Source: Rickettsiales bacterium (GTDB lineage Bacteria; Pseudomonadota; Alphaproteobacteria; Rickettsiales; CANDYO01). From it: a stretch of 64,000 nucleotides of DNA. Every line of letters starts with the position of its first letter. Positions within the stretch are counted from its first letter, which is position 1. The stretch is taken from NCBI GenBank assembly GCA_025210695.1, contig JAOARE010000008.1, positions 1 to 64,000 on the forward strand. The letters run 5' to 3'. Position numbers and translations under genes: made by a program. The notes beneath the pieces were generated by a model, which ran no database searches, was not told where the DNA came from, and worked only from the letters and a program-made list of their open reading frames with translations. Shown here one piece after another: positions 45,373-54,710 of the stretch.

Positions 45373-45443
45373 CTATTATATCCTATTTAATTTTATGTAA
45401 ATAATAACATTATCAACGAATATATTCTAGGTTAATTTCGAGG

Positions 45444-46433
45444 CTATAATTTTGGAGTCTTATATAAATGATTGCTTGATTTCAGTAAACTTGCAATTTC
45501 ACTATCAATATTACCACCAGATAAAATTACTAAAATTCTTTGTCTGGTATTCTGAGTTTTTAACCAATTAAAAGCAGAAGCCATTGCTACAGCCGCAGTG
45601 GGCTCACAAGGAATATCTAACAATTCATGTAACCAAACGGACCAATATAGAATATCTTCCTCACTGACTTCTATAAATCCGTTTAGTCTTTGTAAATAAT
45701 TAAAAGTGCGCTGCGATACTTGCAAACTACGCAGACCATCAGCCATAGTTTGCGGGGATTCTTTAAAACCAACAATCTTACCTAACTTATAAGACCTTGC
45801 TGCATCATTAGCAATCTCAGGCTCAGCTCCATAAATTTTACAAACTCTATCAGCTGCCCTGCTCCCAAGATAAACTCCTGATAATAATGCTCCTCCTCCA
45901 CAAGCTGCAAATATTGCATCAGGAGTATAATTCAAATCTTCTAAAGCTTCATAAGTTAAAGTGGAAGCCCCTTCAAGAACTAGATCATTATCTGAGGGGT
46001 GGAGAAAATAGCAACCAGATTCCTCTCCTGAAATTCTGGCATTCTTTTCAGCTTCCGCTCTAGTTTCAGTGATTATTAGATTTGATCCTAGAGCTTTAAT
46101 CGCCTCTCTTTTAGAGAAAGACGCTGAATTATGCATATAAATCTCGGTTGGAATATTTACAACTTCTGAGCCAGCCCAAGCAAGAGCCTTAGCGTGATTC
46201 CCTGAACTATAAGCTGTTATTCTATTTAACTCTTTCTTCTGTTCGTTTAAAGATAAGAGGGTATTTAAAACTCCACGTATTTTAAAGGCACCTGTAACTT
46301 GAGCTCCTTCCGCCTTAAACATAATATCATGGCCTAACATTTTATTTAGTCTTTCGCTAATAACCAAGGGAGTTCGCTTAATAACGGGAGTTATTCTGTG
46401 ATGAGCTCTAACTATTTGTTCTTTTGTAATCAT
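45444..46433 (-). CDS. PLP-dependent threonine/serine dehydratase-like enzyme
   Basis: The 329-residue fold-type II PLP enzyme resembles catabolic threonine dehydratase and serine racemase. The PLP lysine lies in TGAFKIRGVLNTL (about residue 50). The phosphate loop is ACGGGALLSG, followed by SSGNHAKALAWAG near residue 77 and LSGGNIDSE near the end. The ACT regulatory domain of biosynthetic IlvA is absent. It could deaminate threonine or serine, or racemise an amino acid for the cell wall. Its start overlaps the dacA stop at ATGA, which favours a cell-wall or amino-acid link. Confidence 0.82.
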   Translation of the reverse strand: MITKEQIVRAHHRITPVIKRTPLVISERLNKMLGHDIMFKAEGAQVTGAFKIRGVLNTLLSLNEQKKELNRITAYSSGNHAKALAWAGSEVVNIPTEIYMHNSASFSKREAIKALGSNLIITETRAEAEKNARISGEESGCYFLHPSDNDLVLEGASTLTYEALEDLNYTPDAIFAACGGGALLSGVYLGSRAADRVCKIYGAEPEIANDAARSYKLGKIVGFKESPQTMADGLRSLQVSQRTFNYLQRLNGFIEVSEEDILYWSVWLHELLDIPCEPTAAVAMASAFNWLKTQNTRQRILVILSGGNIDSEIASLLKSSNHLYKTPKL

Positions 46434-47494
46434 TTTGATTTTTTCTCTTTTACCTTGGCTTTTGTCTGATTTTTTTTCTTTTTCTCTTTGACCTTGGTTT
46501 TTATTTGATTTTTTTTCTTTTTATCCTTCAGATTAACAGTAGTTTTTACTTTTTTCTGAGCATTATTTTTGTCGACCTTGTTTTTAACTTTAGTTTTAGA
46601 AGTATTTATTTGTTTCTTTGTTTTATTTTTTTGTTTTTCTTTTTTTATTTTATTTTTGGAAGAATCCTTTATACCTGATTTAGAAAAAGCATTATCCAAC
46701 AAAGAAGTCATTAACGTATCTCTTTCCTTAGCAGTATTACCTCCCATCACTATACCAACTAAGTGTTTTCCTTCTTTTTGGGCAGTAGTGGCTATATTAA
46801 AACCAGAAGCATTAATAAAACCTGTCTTTAATCCCGTAGCGCCCTTATAGTTCTTAAGAACGTTGTTGTGGCTTTTATATGTTTTACCATTAAAAGTAAA
46901 ACTAGTCACGGAAAACCACGAAAAGAACTGAGGAAAATCTTTTTTCAAGGCGATGGCCAATTTTGCTAAATCGCGAGCAGTAGATTTTTGTGCTTTATTG
47001 GGCCAACCAGATGCATTACGATAGGTAGTATTCTTCATCTTAAGCTTCTTAGCTTGTCTATTCATCATTTCAACAAACTTTGCTTCTGTTCCGGCAATTG
47101 CTTCAGCTAACACCACTGCAGTATCATTACTAGAATGAACAATAAGACCTAAAATAGCTTTCCTTACAGGAATGTATCCTCCTGGTTTTAAATTAAGATT
47201 GGTTCTCGGCATTGCTGCAGCTTTTTTTGATATCAATAACTTCTTATCAAGAGACAACCTACCTTCATCTATTTCTTTAAAAACCAAATAAAGAGTCATC
47301 ATTTTTACTAATGATGCTGGATATCGAACTTCTTTATCATTACTAGAATACAATATTCTTCCATCGTGCATATCCGCTATAATACTAGCTTTTCTAGAAT
47401 TTTTAGAGATTTTAGGTATAGGCGTTGCTGCTATAGAAAAATCTGCAAAGAAAAAACAAGTCAATACAATGATATTAATAAAGAGTTTTTTCAT
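46430..47494 (-). CDS. dacA: D-alanyl-D-alanine carboxypeptidase with polybasic tail
   Basis: A low-molecular-weight PBP of family S11 that trims terminal D-Ala from peptidoglycan. The 354-residue protein has a signal peptide (FINIIVLTCFFFADFSIA), then SLVKMMT (SxxK, about 63), SSND (SxN, about 117) and GLKTGFINASGFN (KTG, about 222). Residues from about 270 onward are an extreme Lys/Asn/Thr-rich tail with tandem KKKKNQ.K.KVKE units. It replaces the usual PBP5 C-terminal domain and amphipathic anchor. The tail could bind anionic polymers. The downstream dehydratase gene overlaps its stop. Confidence 0.92.
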   Translation of the reverse strand: MKKLFINIIVLTCFFFADFSIAATPIPKISKNSRKASIIADMHDGRILYSSNDKEVRYPASLVKMMTLYLVFKEIDEGRLSLDKKLLISKKAAAMPRTNLNLKPGGYIPVRKAILGLIVHSSNDTAVVLAEAIAGTEAKFVEMMNRQAKKLKMKNTTYRNASGWPNKAQKSTARDLAKLAIALKKDFPQFFSWFSVTSFTFNGKTYKSHNNVLKNYKGATGLKTGFINASGFNIATTAQKEGKHLVGIVMGGNTAKERDTLMTSLLDNAFSKSGIKDSSKNKIKKEKQKNKTKKQINTSKTKVKNKVDKNNAQKKVKTTVNLKDKKKKNQIKTKVKEKKKKNQTKAKVKEKKSK

Positions 47495-47511
47495 TCGTTA
47501 TTTTTCTATAT

Positions 47512-47817
47512 TTAGATAATAATCTGCAAGGCTTTAACAATAATATCTTTATCACCAATAATACTAACAACCTTATATTGGCTGGTTACCCCTTGACTGA
47601 TAGAAATATTATTTCTTCCCATACTTAAGCGTTCTGATAATAATTTTATTACAACTTTATTAGCTTGTCCATTTTCTGGTAGCGATGTGACATAAATTTT
47701 TAAATTACCATCTAATATTTTACCAATCCTAGTTCTAGAAGCATTAGGAGTTACCTTAATATGTAATAAAACTCCTTGAGGAAAAAATTTTATAGGAAGG
47801 TCATTAGCAGATAACAT
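47512..47817 (-). CDS. DUF167/YggU family protein
   Basis: The 101-residue protein has the family core: VLLHIKVTPNASRTRIGKI, LKIYVTSLPENGQANKVVIK and ISQGVTSQYKVVSI. The structure of this family is known, but its function is not. The gene overlaps the 3' end of the upstream phosphatase gene by 14 bases, so the two are coupled. It precedes dacA by 17 bp, suggesting one minus-strand transcript through dacA, the dehydratase and possibly ubiX. Confidence 0.85.
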   Translation of the reverse strand: MLSANDLPIKFFPQGVLLHIKVTPNASRTRIGKILDGNLKIYVTSLPENGQANKVVIKLLSERLSMGRNNISISQGVTSQYKVVSIIGDKDIIVKALQIII

Positions 47818-48364
47818 CTTTCAAATTTTTATAATTAAGATTATTTGGAGGACTATATTGAACAAGAGTACAATTATCTATATCTAAAAAAGGAAGACCA
47901 AGAGCGTCTTGTATTGCCCAACAAATACCACCATGAGCCACAATTAACACCGGTCCTGGCAATTCAAGAGCTTGATTTATTCCCCTTATAACTCTTTCTT
48001 TAAATTTTATGAAAGATTCTGCCCCTTCAATATATTTCCCTTTTCTCCAATCATTCACCCAGAATTTTCCTTTACTAGGTTTTCCTTCCATAACTCCCCA
48101 AGAACTTTCTCTTAAATCATCAATTACCGTTATAGGTTTTAATATTTTCTGATTAAGAACCTGAGCCGTAGTTCTAGCTCTCATTAAAGGACTTGTAGCA
48201 ATAGATGCATAAGAAATATCCTGCAAAGAATCCGCCATTTGATAAGCCTGTTTAAATCCGTTCTCATTTAAAGGAATATTTTTACCTCCCATAAAAACAT
48301 TTCTTTTATTCCAATCTGTTTCTCCATGTCTAAGTAAATAAAAGGATTTAGAAAAAGAACTCAT
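47804..48364 (-). CDS. Histidine phosphatase family protein (phosphoglycerate mutase-like)
   Basis: The 186-residue protein has the catalytic RHG motif at LLRHGETDWNKRNVFMGG (about residues 11-28), the second arginine in SPLMRARTTA, and the second catalytic histidine in LIVAHGG (about 141). It resembles phosphoglycerate mutase but is shorter than dPGM (about 230-250). It could be a GpmB-type phosphatase or a minimal mutase. The sequence cannot decide. Confidence 0.85.
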   Translation of the reverse strand: MSSFSKSFYLLRHGETDWNKRNVFMGGKNIPLNENGFKQAYQMADSLQDISYASIATSPLMRARTTAQVLNQKILKPITVIDDLRESSWGVMEGKPSKGKFWVNDWRKGKYIEGAESFIKFKERVIRGINQALELPGPVLIVAHGGICWAIQDALGLPFLDIDNCTLVQYSPPNNLNYKNLKDVIC

Positions 48365-48519
48365 ATTCTACACCACAAATAAATTAAAATTAATAAAATT
48401 GAACCTATGTATACTAGCTTATTTAAACAGTAAATCAATCAATTCATTTATATACTTATATTGCTTATTCAAAAGCAATGAGCTATTCTAGCTATCCTAA
48501 ATTATGGAGTAATTTTATA

Positions 48520-49131
48520 ATGCTTTCATGTGTTAATATTGGACTTGAGATAGATAACAAAGAGATTTTTTCTAATATAAGTTTCTCACTTCTGCCTAAT
48601 TCTATTTATATTCTGAAAGGGGGAAATGGAGCTGGAAAAACCAGCCTATTAAAAATTATGGCTGGCTTATCTAGAAATTATAACGGAAATCTTTTATGGA
48701 ACAACAGGCCAATAAATTATGAAGAATATTATAAGAAATGTATTGGTTATTTAGGCCATGAAGATGCTATTAAATTAGATTTATCGGTCATTGATAATTT
48801 AGCTCTATGGGCAGATTTAAAAGGCAATCATTTATTAGTTCCTCCAGCAATTGGCCAATTTAAATTAGGAGAAGTGATCAATACTAAATGCAAAGATTTA
48901 TCTAAAGGATGGCAAAAAAGAGTTGCTCTGGCTAGAATGATTATAGGTAGTGGTAAATTATGGTTACTTGATGAGCCAGAAGCTAATCTTGACAAAGAAG
49001 GTCGTGAATTATTGTTAAAACTCCTGCAAGTTAAGATATCCTCTGGGGGAATGGCCATCATTGCTTCACATAATTTAGATTATTATAAAAAAATTCCAGT
49101 TATTAATATAAATGATTTTAAACATGATTAG
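48520..49131 (+). CDS. ccmA: Haem exporter ATP-binding protein CcmA
   Basis: CcmA powers system I cytochrome c maturation together with CcmB, CcmC and CcmD at the inner membrane. The 203-residue product has Walker A GGNGAGKTS, signature LSKGWQKRVALARM and Walker B LWLLDEPEANLD. Length and the KGWQ/KRVALAR signature fit CcmA. I chose the ATG at 48520 because a TGGAG site precedes it by 10 bp; an in-frame ATG at 48478 has no such site and adds residues unlike the family. It overlaps ccmB. No other ccm genes are in the window. Confidence 0.88.
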   Translation: MLSCVNIGLEIDNKEIFSNISFSLLPNSIYILKGGNGAGKTSLLKIMAGLSRNYNGNLLWNNRPINYEEYYKKCIGYLGHEDAIKLDLSVIDNLALWADLKGNHLLVPPAIGQFKLGEVINTKCKDLSKGWQKRVALARMIIGSGKLWLLDEPEANLDKEGRELLLKLLQVKISSGGMAIIASHNLDYYKKIPVININDFKHD

Positions 49132-49789
49132 TCAATTAATACATCTCTCCATATTTGAACTAAAAAAGAATCTTATTAAGAGCAAGTCATGGCTTAGTAA
49201 TGCAATGTTCTTGCTCGTAAATATATCTATTTTCCCATTTACTATGAATTTAGACTCTACTAATGTTTTAGATCAATTTTTTCTTTCAGTAATAATGACT
49301 AGTATGCTGTTAGGAATAGTTTTAATCACTAGTCATATTTTTGATGAAGATGCAAAGGACGGAAGCTTAGACCAATATTTAGTATTTGGAGTCCCTTTTT
49401 ATGTTGTTTTTTTAAGTAAAATGATAATGGCTAGCATTGAGTTTATTTTGATAATGACCATAATCTTACCAATTGCTGCTTTATTTTATTCAATCGACTT
49501 TAATATAATATGGAAAATTTGGTTGGCTATTGTTTTATCTATCCCTTTGCTATCTAGCATAAGTGTTTTTGGAGCTATGCTAACAATAAATCTGCATAAA
49601 AACAGTGCTGTAGCAATATTATTAACTTTTCCTTTACTCGTTTCAACTTTAATTATTTTAAGCCTTTCTGCTGGAAGGATTATAACAACGTCAAATTTTA
49701 TAGAAGCTCTACCATATTTAGAAATGAATATAGGACTAACTTTATTACTCATCCCCCCACTTTGTTGGCTCTCTAAATATTTACGCTAA
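49124..49789 (+). CDS. ccmB: Haem exporter membrane protein CcmB
   Basis: CcmB is the membrane partner of CcmA. The 221-residue product has about six membrane segments. The region FDEDAKDGSLDQYLVFGVP near residue 70 matches the typical CcmB pattern (EDGSLEQ followed by a membrane stretch). I use the ATG at 49124 inside the ccmA stop (ATGATTAG); an ATG at 49112 is an alternative four codons upstream. Its stop overlaps that of a small minus-strand gene. Confidence 0.85.
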   Translation: MISQLIHLSIFELKKNLIKSKSWLSNAMFLLVNISIFPFTMNLDSTNVLDQFFLSVIMTSMLLGIVLITSHIFDEDAKDGSLDQYLVFGVPFYVVFLSKMIMASIEFILIMTIILPIAALFYSIDFNIIWKIWLAIVLSIPLLSSISVFGAMLTINLHKNSAVAILLTFPLLVSTLIILSLSAGRIITTSNFIEALPYLEMNIGLTLLLIPPLCWLSKYLR

Positions 49790-49938
49790 GACTTGGACTT
49801 CTTTTTAACACCTACTAACTTAACTTCTTTAGTTACCTCTTGCACTTCATAGCTTGTTTCTGTTGAAAAATAAGTTAAAAATACTGCTGCTAATACTATA
49901 GCTGCGATAATGGTGGTCCTACTAGATTTAATCTTCAT
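49786..49938 (-). CDS. Small single-span membrane protein, unknown
   Basis: A 50-codon frame starts at 49938, with a GGAG site 10 bp upstream. The product begins MKIKSSRTTIIAAIVLAAVF, has one membrane segment (TIIAAIVLAAVFLTYF), then a hydrophilic tail rich in Val, Lys and Ser (VTKEVKLVGVKKKSKS). The N-terminal basic residues suggest the N terminus is inside. It is convergent with ccmB, stops overlapping. It is too short for standard gene calls. The ribosome binding site and membrane segment support it. Function is unknown. Confidence 0.6.
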   Translation of the reverse strand: MKIKSSRTTIIAAIVLAAVFLTYFSTETSYEVQEVTKEVKLVGVKKKSKS

Positions 49939-50080
49939 AATAAATCATCTCCAATTGATAATATTTAGCCTTGAGTATATGCAAAATCTTCATAAGATCC
50001 AAGAACAAAGATAAAACATTAGTCTTTATCAAGAAATCATAATATATTGATATTCTATGTAAGTTTTTAAGATCTATTTT

Positions 50081-52054
50081 ATGTCTCTAATCATCCAAGT
50101 ACTCTTACCAAATTTGGATCCTTTGGATTATATTGTTCCAAATAATTTAGAACTCCGTTTAGGTGATTTAGTAATAGTGCCTTTTCGTAGCAAAAGAACA
50201 TTAGGAATGGTGTGGAAAGCAAATCATATAAGTGATGTGCCATTAGAAAAACTTAAACCCGTTGAAAAAAAGCTACCTTTTAATATTCCTGATATCTACC
50301 TGGAGTTTATTCAATGGATAGCAGATTATTATTTATTCAGTTTAGGTCATGTTTTTAAAATGCTTCTTCCTTCTCAAATATCTACCTGGATGCTCAAGGA
50401 GAAGCCACATAAATCAGCTATAAACACCCCTCCATTAGAATATATTCAACCAGAATTTAACCCGGAACAGATTCAGGCTATTGAGCAAATTAATAAGTTT
50501 ATTGAGGATAAAAAGTACAATATTATTCTAGATGGCGTTACCGGATCTGGTAAAACAGAAATTTACTTAACGGCTATTGATAAAGCTATAAAAAAAGCTA
50601 ATGGTCAAGCACTTATTATGTTGCCAGAAATTGCTCTTACCTCCCAAATTACGAATAGAATAACTAAACGATTTGGATCACCTCCTTATATTTGGCATTC
50701 TAATATAACAGAAAAACAAAGACGAAATAGCTTTATGGCCATAATGGATGGAACAGCTAAAATTATAATAGGAGCTAGAAGCGCATTATTCTTACCATAT
50801 AAAAACTTATCAATGGTTATTGTTGATGAAGAACATGAACAAAGTTATAAGCAAGAAGATGGCGTCACTTATCAAGCCAGAGACATGGCAATTATGCGAG
50901 CCAAACTAGGTAATATCCCTATAATCTTAGCATCTGCCTCTCCTTCACTTGAAACTATTCATAATGTTTCTCTAGGAAAGCTCAATTTAGTTACTTTAAC
51001 AGGACGTTATAATGATAATTCTATGCCTAAAGTTCATGTCATCGACATGAAAAAAGAACGCAAAAAAAATTATTTCATCGCCCCCAGATTAGTCAAAGCC
51101 CTAAAAGAAAATTTTGCTAAAAATCAACAATCACTATTATTTTTAAATCGCAAAGGATATTCTCCAGCAATGATTTGTAGTGATTGTGGATATAGAATAT
51201 GCTGCCATGCGTGTTCAACAGGAATGGTTTACCATAAATCTCAAAAGAAACTAAAATGCCATCAATGCGGGTATGTATCTGCTTTACCTAAAACTTGTTC
51301 TCATTGTTCTAAAGAAGAAAGTTTTGTAGCATGTGGTCCTGGAATTGAAAGACTAGCCGAAGAAGTTAGCGAATTAATACCAAACGCAAAAGTTACTACT
51401 CTAACACAAGATAACTGCAACAACTCTAAGCAAGCAGAAACTCTCCTTAATTCTATAACCAATAAAGAATATGATATTATCTTAGGAACTCAAATTATTG
51501 CCAAAGGACATCATTTTCCATCTCTTACTGTTGTAGGAATTATTGATGCAGACTCAGGAATGATGGGTGGGGATCTTAGAGCTGCTGAAAAAACCTATCA
51601 ATTATTACAACAAGTTGGAGGTAGAGCCGGAAGAGAAATTTGCAATAGTCAAATTTTTATTCAAACGTATAATCCTGAACATCCTCTAATTTTAGCAATA
51701 TCTAACTATAATAGAGTAAAATTTATTGAAGAAGAAATGAAAACTAGAGAGGCTATTAACATGCCACCTTTTGGTCGTTTAGCTTCTGTTATTTTATCTA
51801 GTAACCAAGAACAAAAATTAGCAGATTTTTCTAAGGAACTGGTTAAACTAGCCCCCATTAGCAAACAGATTTTAGTTTTAGGACCAGCTCCAGCTTTAAT
51901 CTATAAACTTAGAGGAAAATTTCGTTATAGAATATTGATCAAAACTAAGCGTAATATTAATATCCAGAGATTCTTCACCGCCTGGTTAGAAGGAATTAAA
52001 ATTCCTAATCATATCCATTTAAAAATAGATATAGACCCATATTATTTTCTATAA
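50081..52054 (+). CDS. priA: Primosomal protein N' (replication restart helicase PriA)
   Basis: PriA recognises stalled forks and reloads the replisome. The 657-residue protein is shorter than E. coli PriA (732), as is common in reduced genomes. It has an N-terminal DNA-binding domain, Walker A GVTGSGKTE (about residue 152), DEEH box VDEEHEQSYKQEDG, and the zinc cluster CSDCGYRICCHAC, KCHQCGY and CSHC. The helicase C domain includes GTQIIAKGHHFPSLTVV. It has no gene on the same strand immediately upstream, so its promoter lies in 49939-50080. Confidence 0.96.
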   Translation: MSLIIQVLLPNLDPLDYIVPNNLELRLGDLVIVPFRSKRTLGMVWKANHISDVPLEKLKPVEKKLPFNIPDIYLEFIQWIADYYLFSLGHVFKMLLPSQISTWMLKEKPHKSAINTPPLEYIQPEFNPEQIQAIEQINKFIEDKKYNIILDGVTGSGKTEIYLTAIDKAIKKANGQALIMLPEIALTSQITNRITKRFGSPPYIWHSNITEKQRRNSFMAIMDGTAKIIIGARSALFLPYKNLSMVIVDEEHEQSYKQEDGVTYQARDMAIMRAKLGNIPIILASASPSLETIHNVSLGKLNLVTLTGRYNDNSMPKVHVIDMKKERKKNYFIAPRLVKALKENFAKNQQSLLFLNRKGYSPAMICSDCGYRICCHACSTGMVYHKSQKKLKCHQCGYVSALPKTCSHCSKEESFVACGPGIERLAEEVSELIPNAKVTTLTQDNCNNSKQAETLLNSITNKEYDIILGTQIIAKGHHFPSLTVVGIIDADSGMMGGDLRAAEKTYQLLQQVGGRAGREICNSQIFIQTYNPEHPLILAISNYNRVKFIEEEMKTREAINMPPFGRLASVILSSNQEQKLADFSKELVKLAPISKQILVLGPAPALIYKLRGKFRYRILIKTKRNINIQRFFTAWLEGIKIPNHIHLKIDIDPYYFL

Positions 52055-52134
52055 AAATTTCTAAATTGACAATCTTTAGTTAATAAGCTATTGTTATTAA
52101 GCAATTATGTATAATACTTTCAAAGTGATTTAAT

Positions 52135-52911
52135 ATGACAAAAACTCTCTTAAAACTATTTATAACTTCCATACTAGCCTTTAATTTTAGTGCTTCTGCT
52201 GAAATAGTTCTAAACTCAGCCATTCGAAATAATCCTCCATTTTATGTCATTAATAATAGTCAAATATCAGGAATAGAATATGAACTAACAAAGGTTATTT
52301 TTAATAAAGCTGGTATAACTGTAAAATACGATGCAGAAAATCCAGCATTCTGGAAAGAAATTCTAACCCAAATAGAATCAGGAGAAAAAGATTTTGTAGG
52401 AGGAGCCACAGATACTAAAGAAAGAGAAAACTGGGCTCTATTTAGTAAAACTTATAGACTAGATTCAGAATCTGTTGTTACTAATAATTCTAAGTCAAAC
52501 TCTTTTACCAATGCTGCAGAATTTATTGAATTTATTAAAATGAACAAAAATCTCAAGATAGGGCTAGTAGATGGAGTTGTTTATAACTCTCAAGAAATAA
52601 ATGACCTTATTAAAAACCCTGGTTCTACAATTCTAGTTATAAAAAGCTCACATGAACAGATAGTTGAATTACTAAACAATAATATGGTTGATTATATTGT
52701 AATTGACACATTGCTAGCTAATCAAGAGTTAGCTAAGATAGGTGCAAAAAATAATAACTTTAATGTTATAGATATCAACTCAACAATGCCTCTACACTTT
52801 ATGTTTAGTAAAAAAACAGTAAATCAAGATATTGTTGATAAAGTTAACATAGCAATAGATGAGTCTGCCAAAGAAATTAAAAGCATTATGAAAAAACATC
52901 ATGCATATTAA
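52135..52911 (+). CDS. Periplasmic substrate-binding protein (SBP_bac_3 type)
   Basis: The 258-residue protein has a Sec signal peptide (LLKLFITSILAFNFSASA, then E). The body resembles amino-acid-type solute-binding proteins: NPPFYVINNSQISGIEYELT near the start, TDTKERENWALFSKTY near residue 97, and LKIGLVDGVVYN. No transporter permease or ATPase genes adjoin it, so it is an orphan binding protein. Its fold class differs from PotD, so it is unlikely to be the missing partner of potABC. Ligand unknown. Confidence 0.78.
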   Translation: MTKTLLKLFITSILAFNFSASAEIVLNSAIRNNPPFYVINNSQISGIEYELTKVIFNKAGITVKYDAENPAFWKEILTQIESGEKDFVGGATDTKERENWALFSKTYRLDSESVVTNNSKSNSFTNAAEFIEFIKMNKNLKIGLVDGVVYNSQEINDLIKNPGSTILVIKSSHEQIVELLNNNMVDYIVIDTLLANQELAKIGAKNNNFNVIDINSTMPLHFMFSKKTVNQDIVDKVNIAIDESAKEIKSIMKKHHAY

Positions 52912-52980
52912 AAATATCCTTGATAGAACACACAAATAATCCCATATTATATGGTGTTATTTTAAGTTAGGATATTATTT

Positions 52981-54088
52981 ATGAAAACAGAAACAGAAAA
53001 CTTGATCTCCCAAATTACTAACACTATAGATCTTCTGCGGAGGTCTCTTTGACTATGAAAATGCATTTGTTAGACTGCAAGAATTAGAGGAATTAAGTAA
53101 CGATCCTAATTTATGGAATAAACCCAAAAAGGCACAAAGACTTCTTCAAGAAAAAACTTATTTATCAGACAGTCTTAATCAATATAAAAACCTTCAACAA
53201 AAATTTTATGATCTAGTTGAATTAATCAATTTAGCAGAAGAAGAAAAAAACTCCTCCCTAATTGAAGAAATTGAAAATGAACTTATTACCCTTTCTGAAA
53301 CCGTGAAAAACTTAGAAATAGAATGTCTCTTCTCAGGAGAAGCCGATAATAAAGAATGCTTTCTTGAAATACATGCAGGAGCTGGTGGAACAGAAAGTCA
53401 TGACTGGGCACAAATGCTTCTTAGAATGTATTTAAGATGGTCTGAAAGACATAAATTTAAAATAGAATATGTTGATCAAGTTGCCGGAGAAGAAGCTGGA
53501 ATAAAATCCGTAACAATAAAAATTTACGGAAAAAATGCTTATGGATATTGTAAATCAGAAAGTGGAGTTCATCGTCTAGTACGCCTTTCGCCATTTAACG
53601 CGGCAGGAAAAAGGCAAACTAGTTTTGCCAGTGTTTTTGCTTTTCCTGTATTGACTGATGATATTAATGTTGAAGTCAATGAAAAAGATTTAAGAATAGA
53701 CACCTACCGTGCATCTGGTGCAGGCGGACAACATGTTAACACTACAGATAGCGCAGTAAGAATAACTCACATACCAAGCTCAATTGTTGTACAATGTCAA
53801 AGTGATCGATCACAACATAAAAATAAAGCAGAAGCAATGTCTATGCTAAAAGCACGTCTATATGAAGTAGAGTTACGCAGCAGACAAGAAAAAGTGGATC
53901 AACTAAACAAAGAAAAAACTGAAATCGGCTGGGGACATCAAATTAGATCTTATGTATTACATCCATACCAAATGGTAAAAGATCTGCGTACTGAATATGA
54001 AACAAGCAATACCGGAGCTGTATTAGATGGAAAGTTAGATGAATTCATGCTGGCTTACTTAAAATCAATGGCAACAAGAAAAATATAA
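52981..54088 (+). CDS. prfB: Peptide chain release factor 2, with programmed +1 frameshift
   Basis: RF2 releases peptides at UGA and UAA codons. The first 23 codons from the ATG at 52981 end at an in-frame UGA (53050-53052) in the context CTT-TGA-C. A +1 shift at CTT gives GAC and continues to 54088, for 368 or 369 residues in all, which is the family length. The SPF anticodon-like motif (RLSPFNAAG) and GGQ motif (GAGGQHVNTTDSAVRITH) are intact. A frame beginning at 53303 is just the distal part. The gene is convergent with skp. Confidence 0.96.
53039..53053 (+). promoter_or_regulatory. RF2 programmed +1 frameshift site
   Basis: An internal Shine-Dalgarno-like GGAGG (53039-53043) lies three bases before CTT (53047-53049), followed by TGA and C. 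This matches the classical prfB autoregulatory site, in which low RF2 slows termination at UGA and promotes a shift to the +1 frame. Confidence 0.95.
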
Positions 54089-54092
54089 AAAT

Positions 54093-54119
54093 CCCTAGCA
54101 AAATCAACCTTTGCTAGGG
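54093..54119 (-). terminator. Hairpin terminator after skp
   Basis: Inverted repeat CCCTAGCAAA / TTTGCTAGGG with a 7-base loop. Read on the minus strand the stem is followed by a T-rich run (from the plus A-rich 54076-54091), so it terminates the skp transcript. It may also work weakly for convergent prfB. Confidence 0.8.
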
Positions 54120-54133
54120 AAAAAATTGTAGGA

Positions 54134-54700
54134 CTACTTCTTAGCTGGAGCTTTAGAAGATGCTTCTGGAGCCTTTAAAGCAATGGTACTAATTTTCTTA
54201 TCTATTCCTGCAATTACCTGGCTAGTTATATCTGATTTAGGATCAACATATATTAACAATTCAGCTGGAAATACTTGCGTGTATTGTCCTTCTTTAGCGA
54301 CAACATTAACTACTTCCATCGCAACAGTATTAAATTCATTTAATGCAGCTTGTTGCATTTGCTCCATATCACTTGCTTCTTGTTGCATTTGAGTGCGTGA
54401 ATCATTAAATTTATTATTAAATTCAGCTTCTTTTTTAGCAAATGCTTCTTTACTTAACACAGATTTTTGTTTATCTAATTCAGCTTTCTTAGTATCAAAA
54501 TCTTTTTGTAATTTTGTCACTTTATCTTGAAATGTTTTTTGTAATTTCATTAACTGATCAGCTATTGACTTACCTGCTTTTGTTTCCATTCTAATCTTAT
54601 CAGTATTAATAACTGCTATATGATTACTATTATCTGCAGCTACAGATATTCTACTGATTGCTAAAACTATTAATATTGAAACGACTATTTTTTTTAACAT
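54134..54700 (-). CDS. skp: OmpH/Skp-family periplasmic chaperone
   Basis: Skp holds unfolded outer-membrane proteins in the periplasm and hands them to BamA. The 188-residue product has a signal peptide (IVVSILIVLAISRISVA, then AD). A beta-strand with NHIAVINTDKIRME follows, then a long coiled coil (about 40-120: MKLQ-like QLMKLQKTFQDKVTKLQKDF), typical of the prefoldin-like tentacles. The Ala/Lys-rich tail is variable. It lies 10 bp downstream of bamA in the same orientation. Confidence 0.88.
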   Translation of the reverse strand: MLKKIVVSILIVLAISRISVAADNSNHIAVINTDKIRMETKAGKSIADQLMKLQKTFQDKVTKLQKDFDTKKAELDKQKSVLSKEAFAKKEAEFNNKFNDSRTQMQQEASDMEQMQQAALNEFNTVAMEVVNVVAKEGQYTQVFPAELLIYVDPKSDITSQVIAGIDKKISTIALKAPEASSKAPAKK

Positions 54701-54710
54701 ATTTTTCTCC

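Noticed and set aside
52135-52911. Candidate potD for the potABC transporter
   Set aside because: It is 7 kb away and resembles amino-acid-type binding proteins rather than PotD.
53303-54088. prfB starting at the internal ATG at 53303
   Set aside because: RF2 homology extends upstream through the programmed frameshift site to the ATG at 52981.
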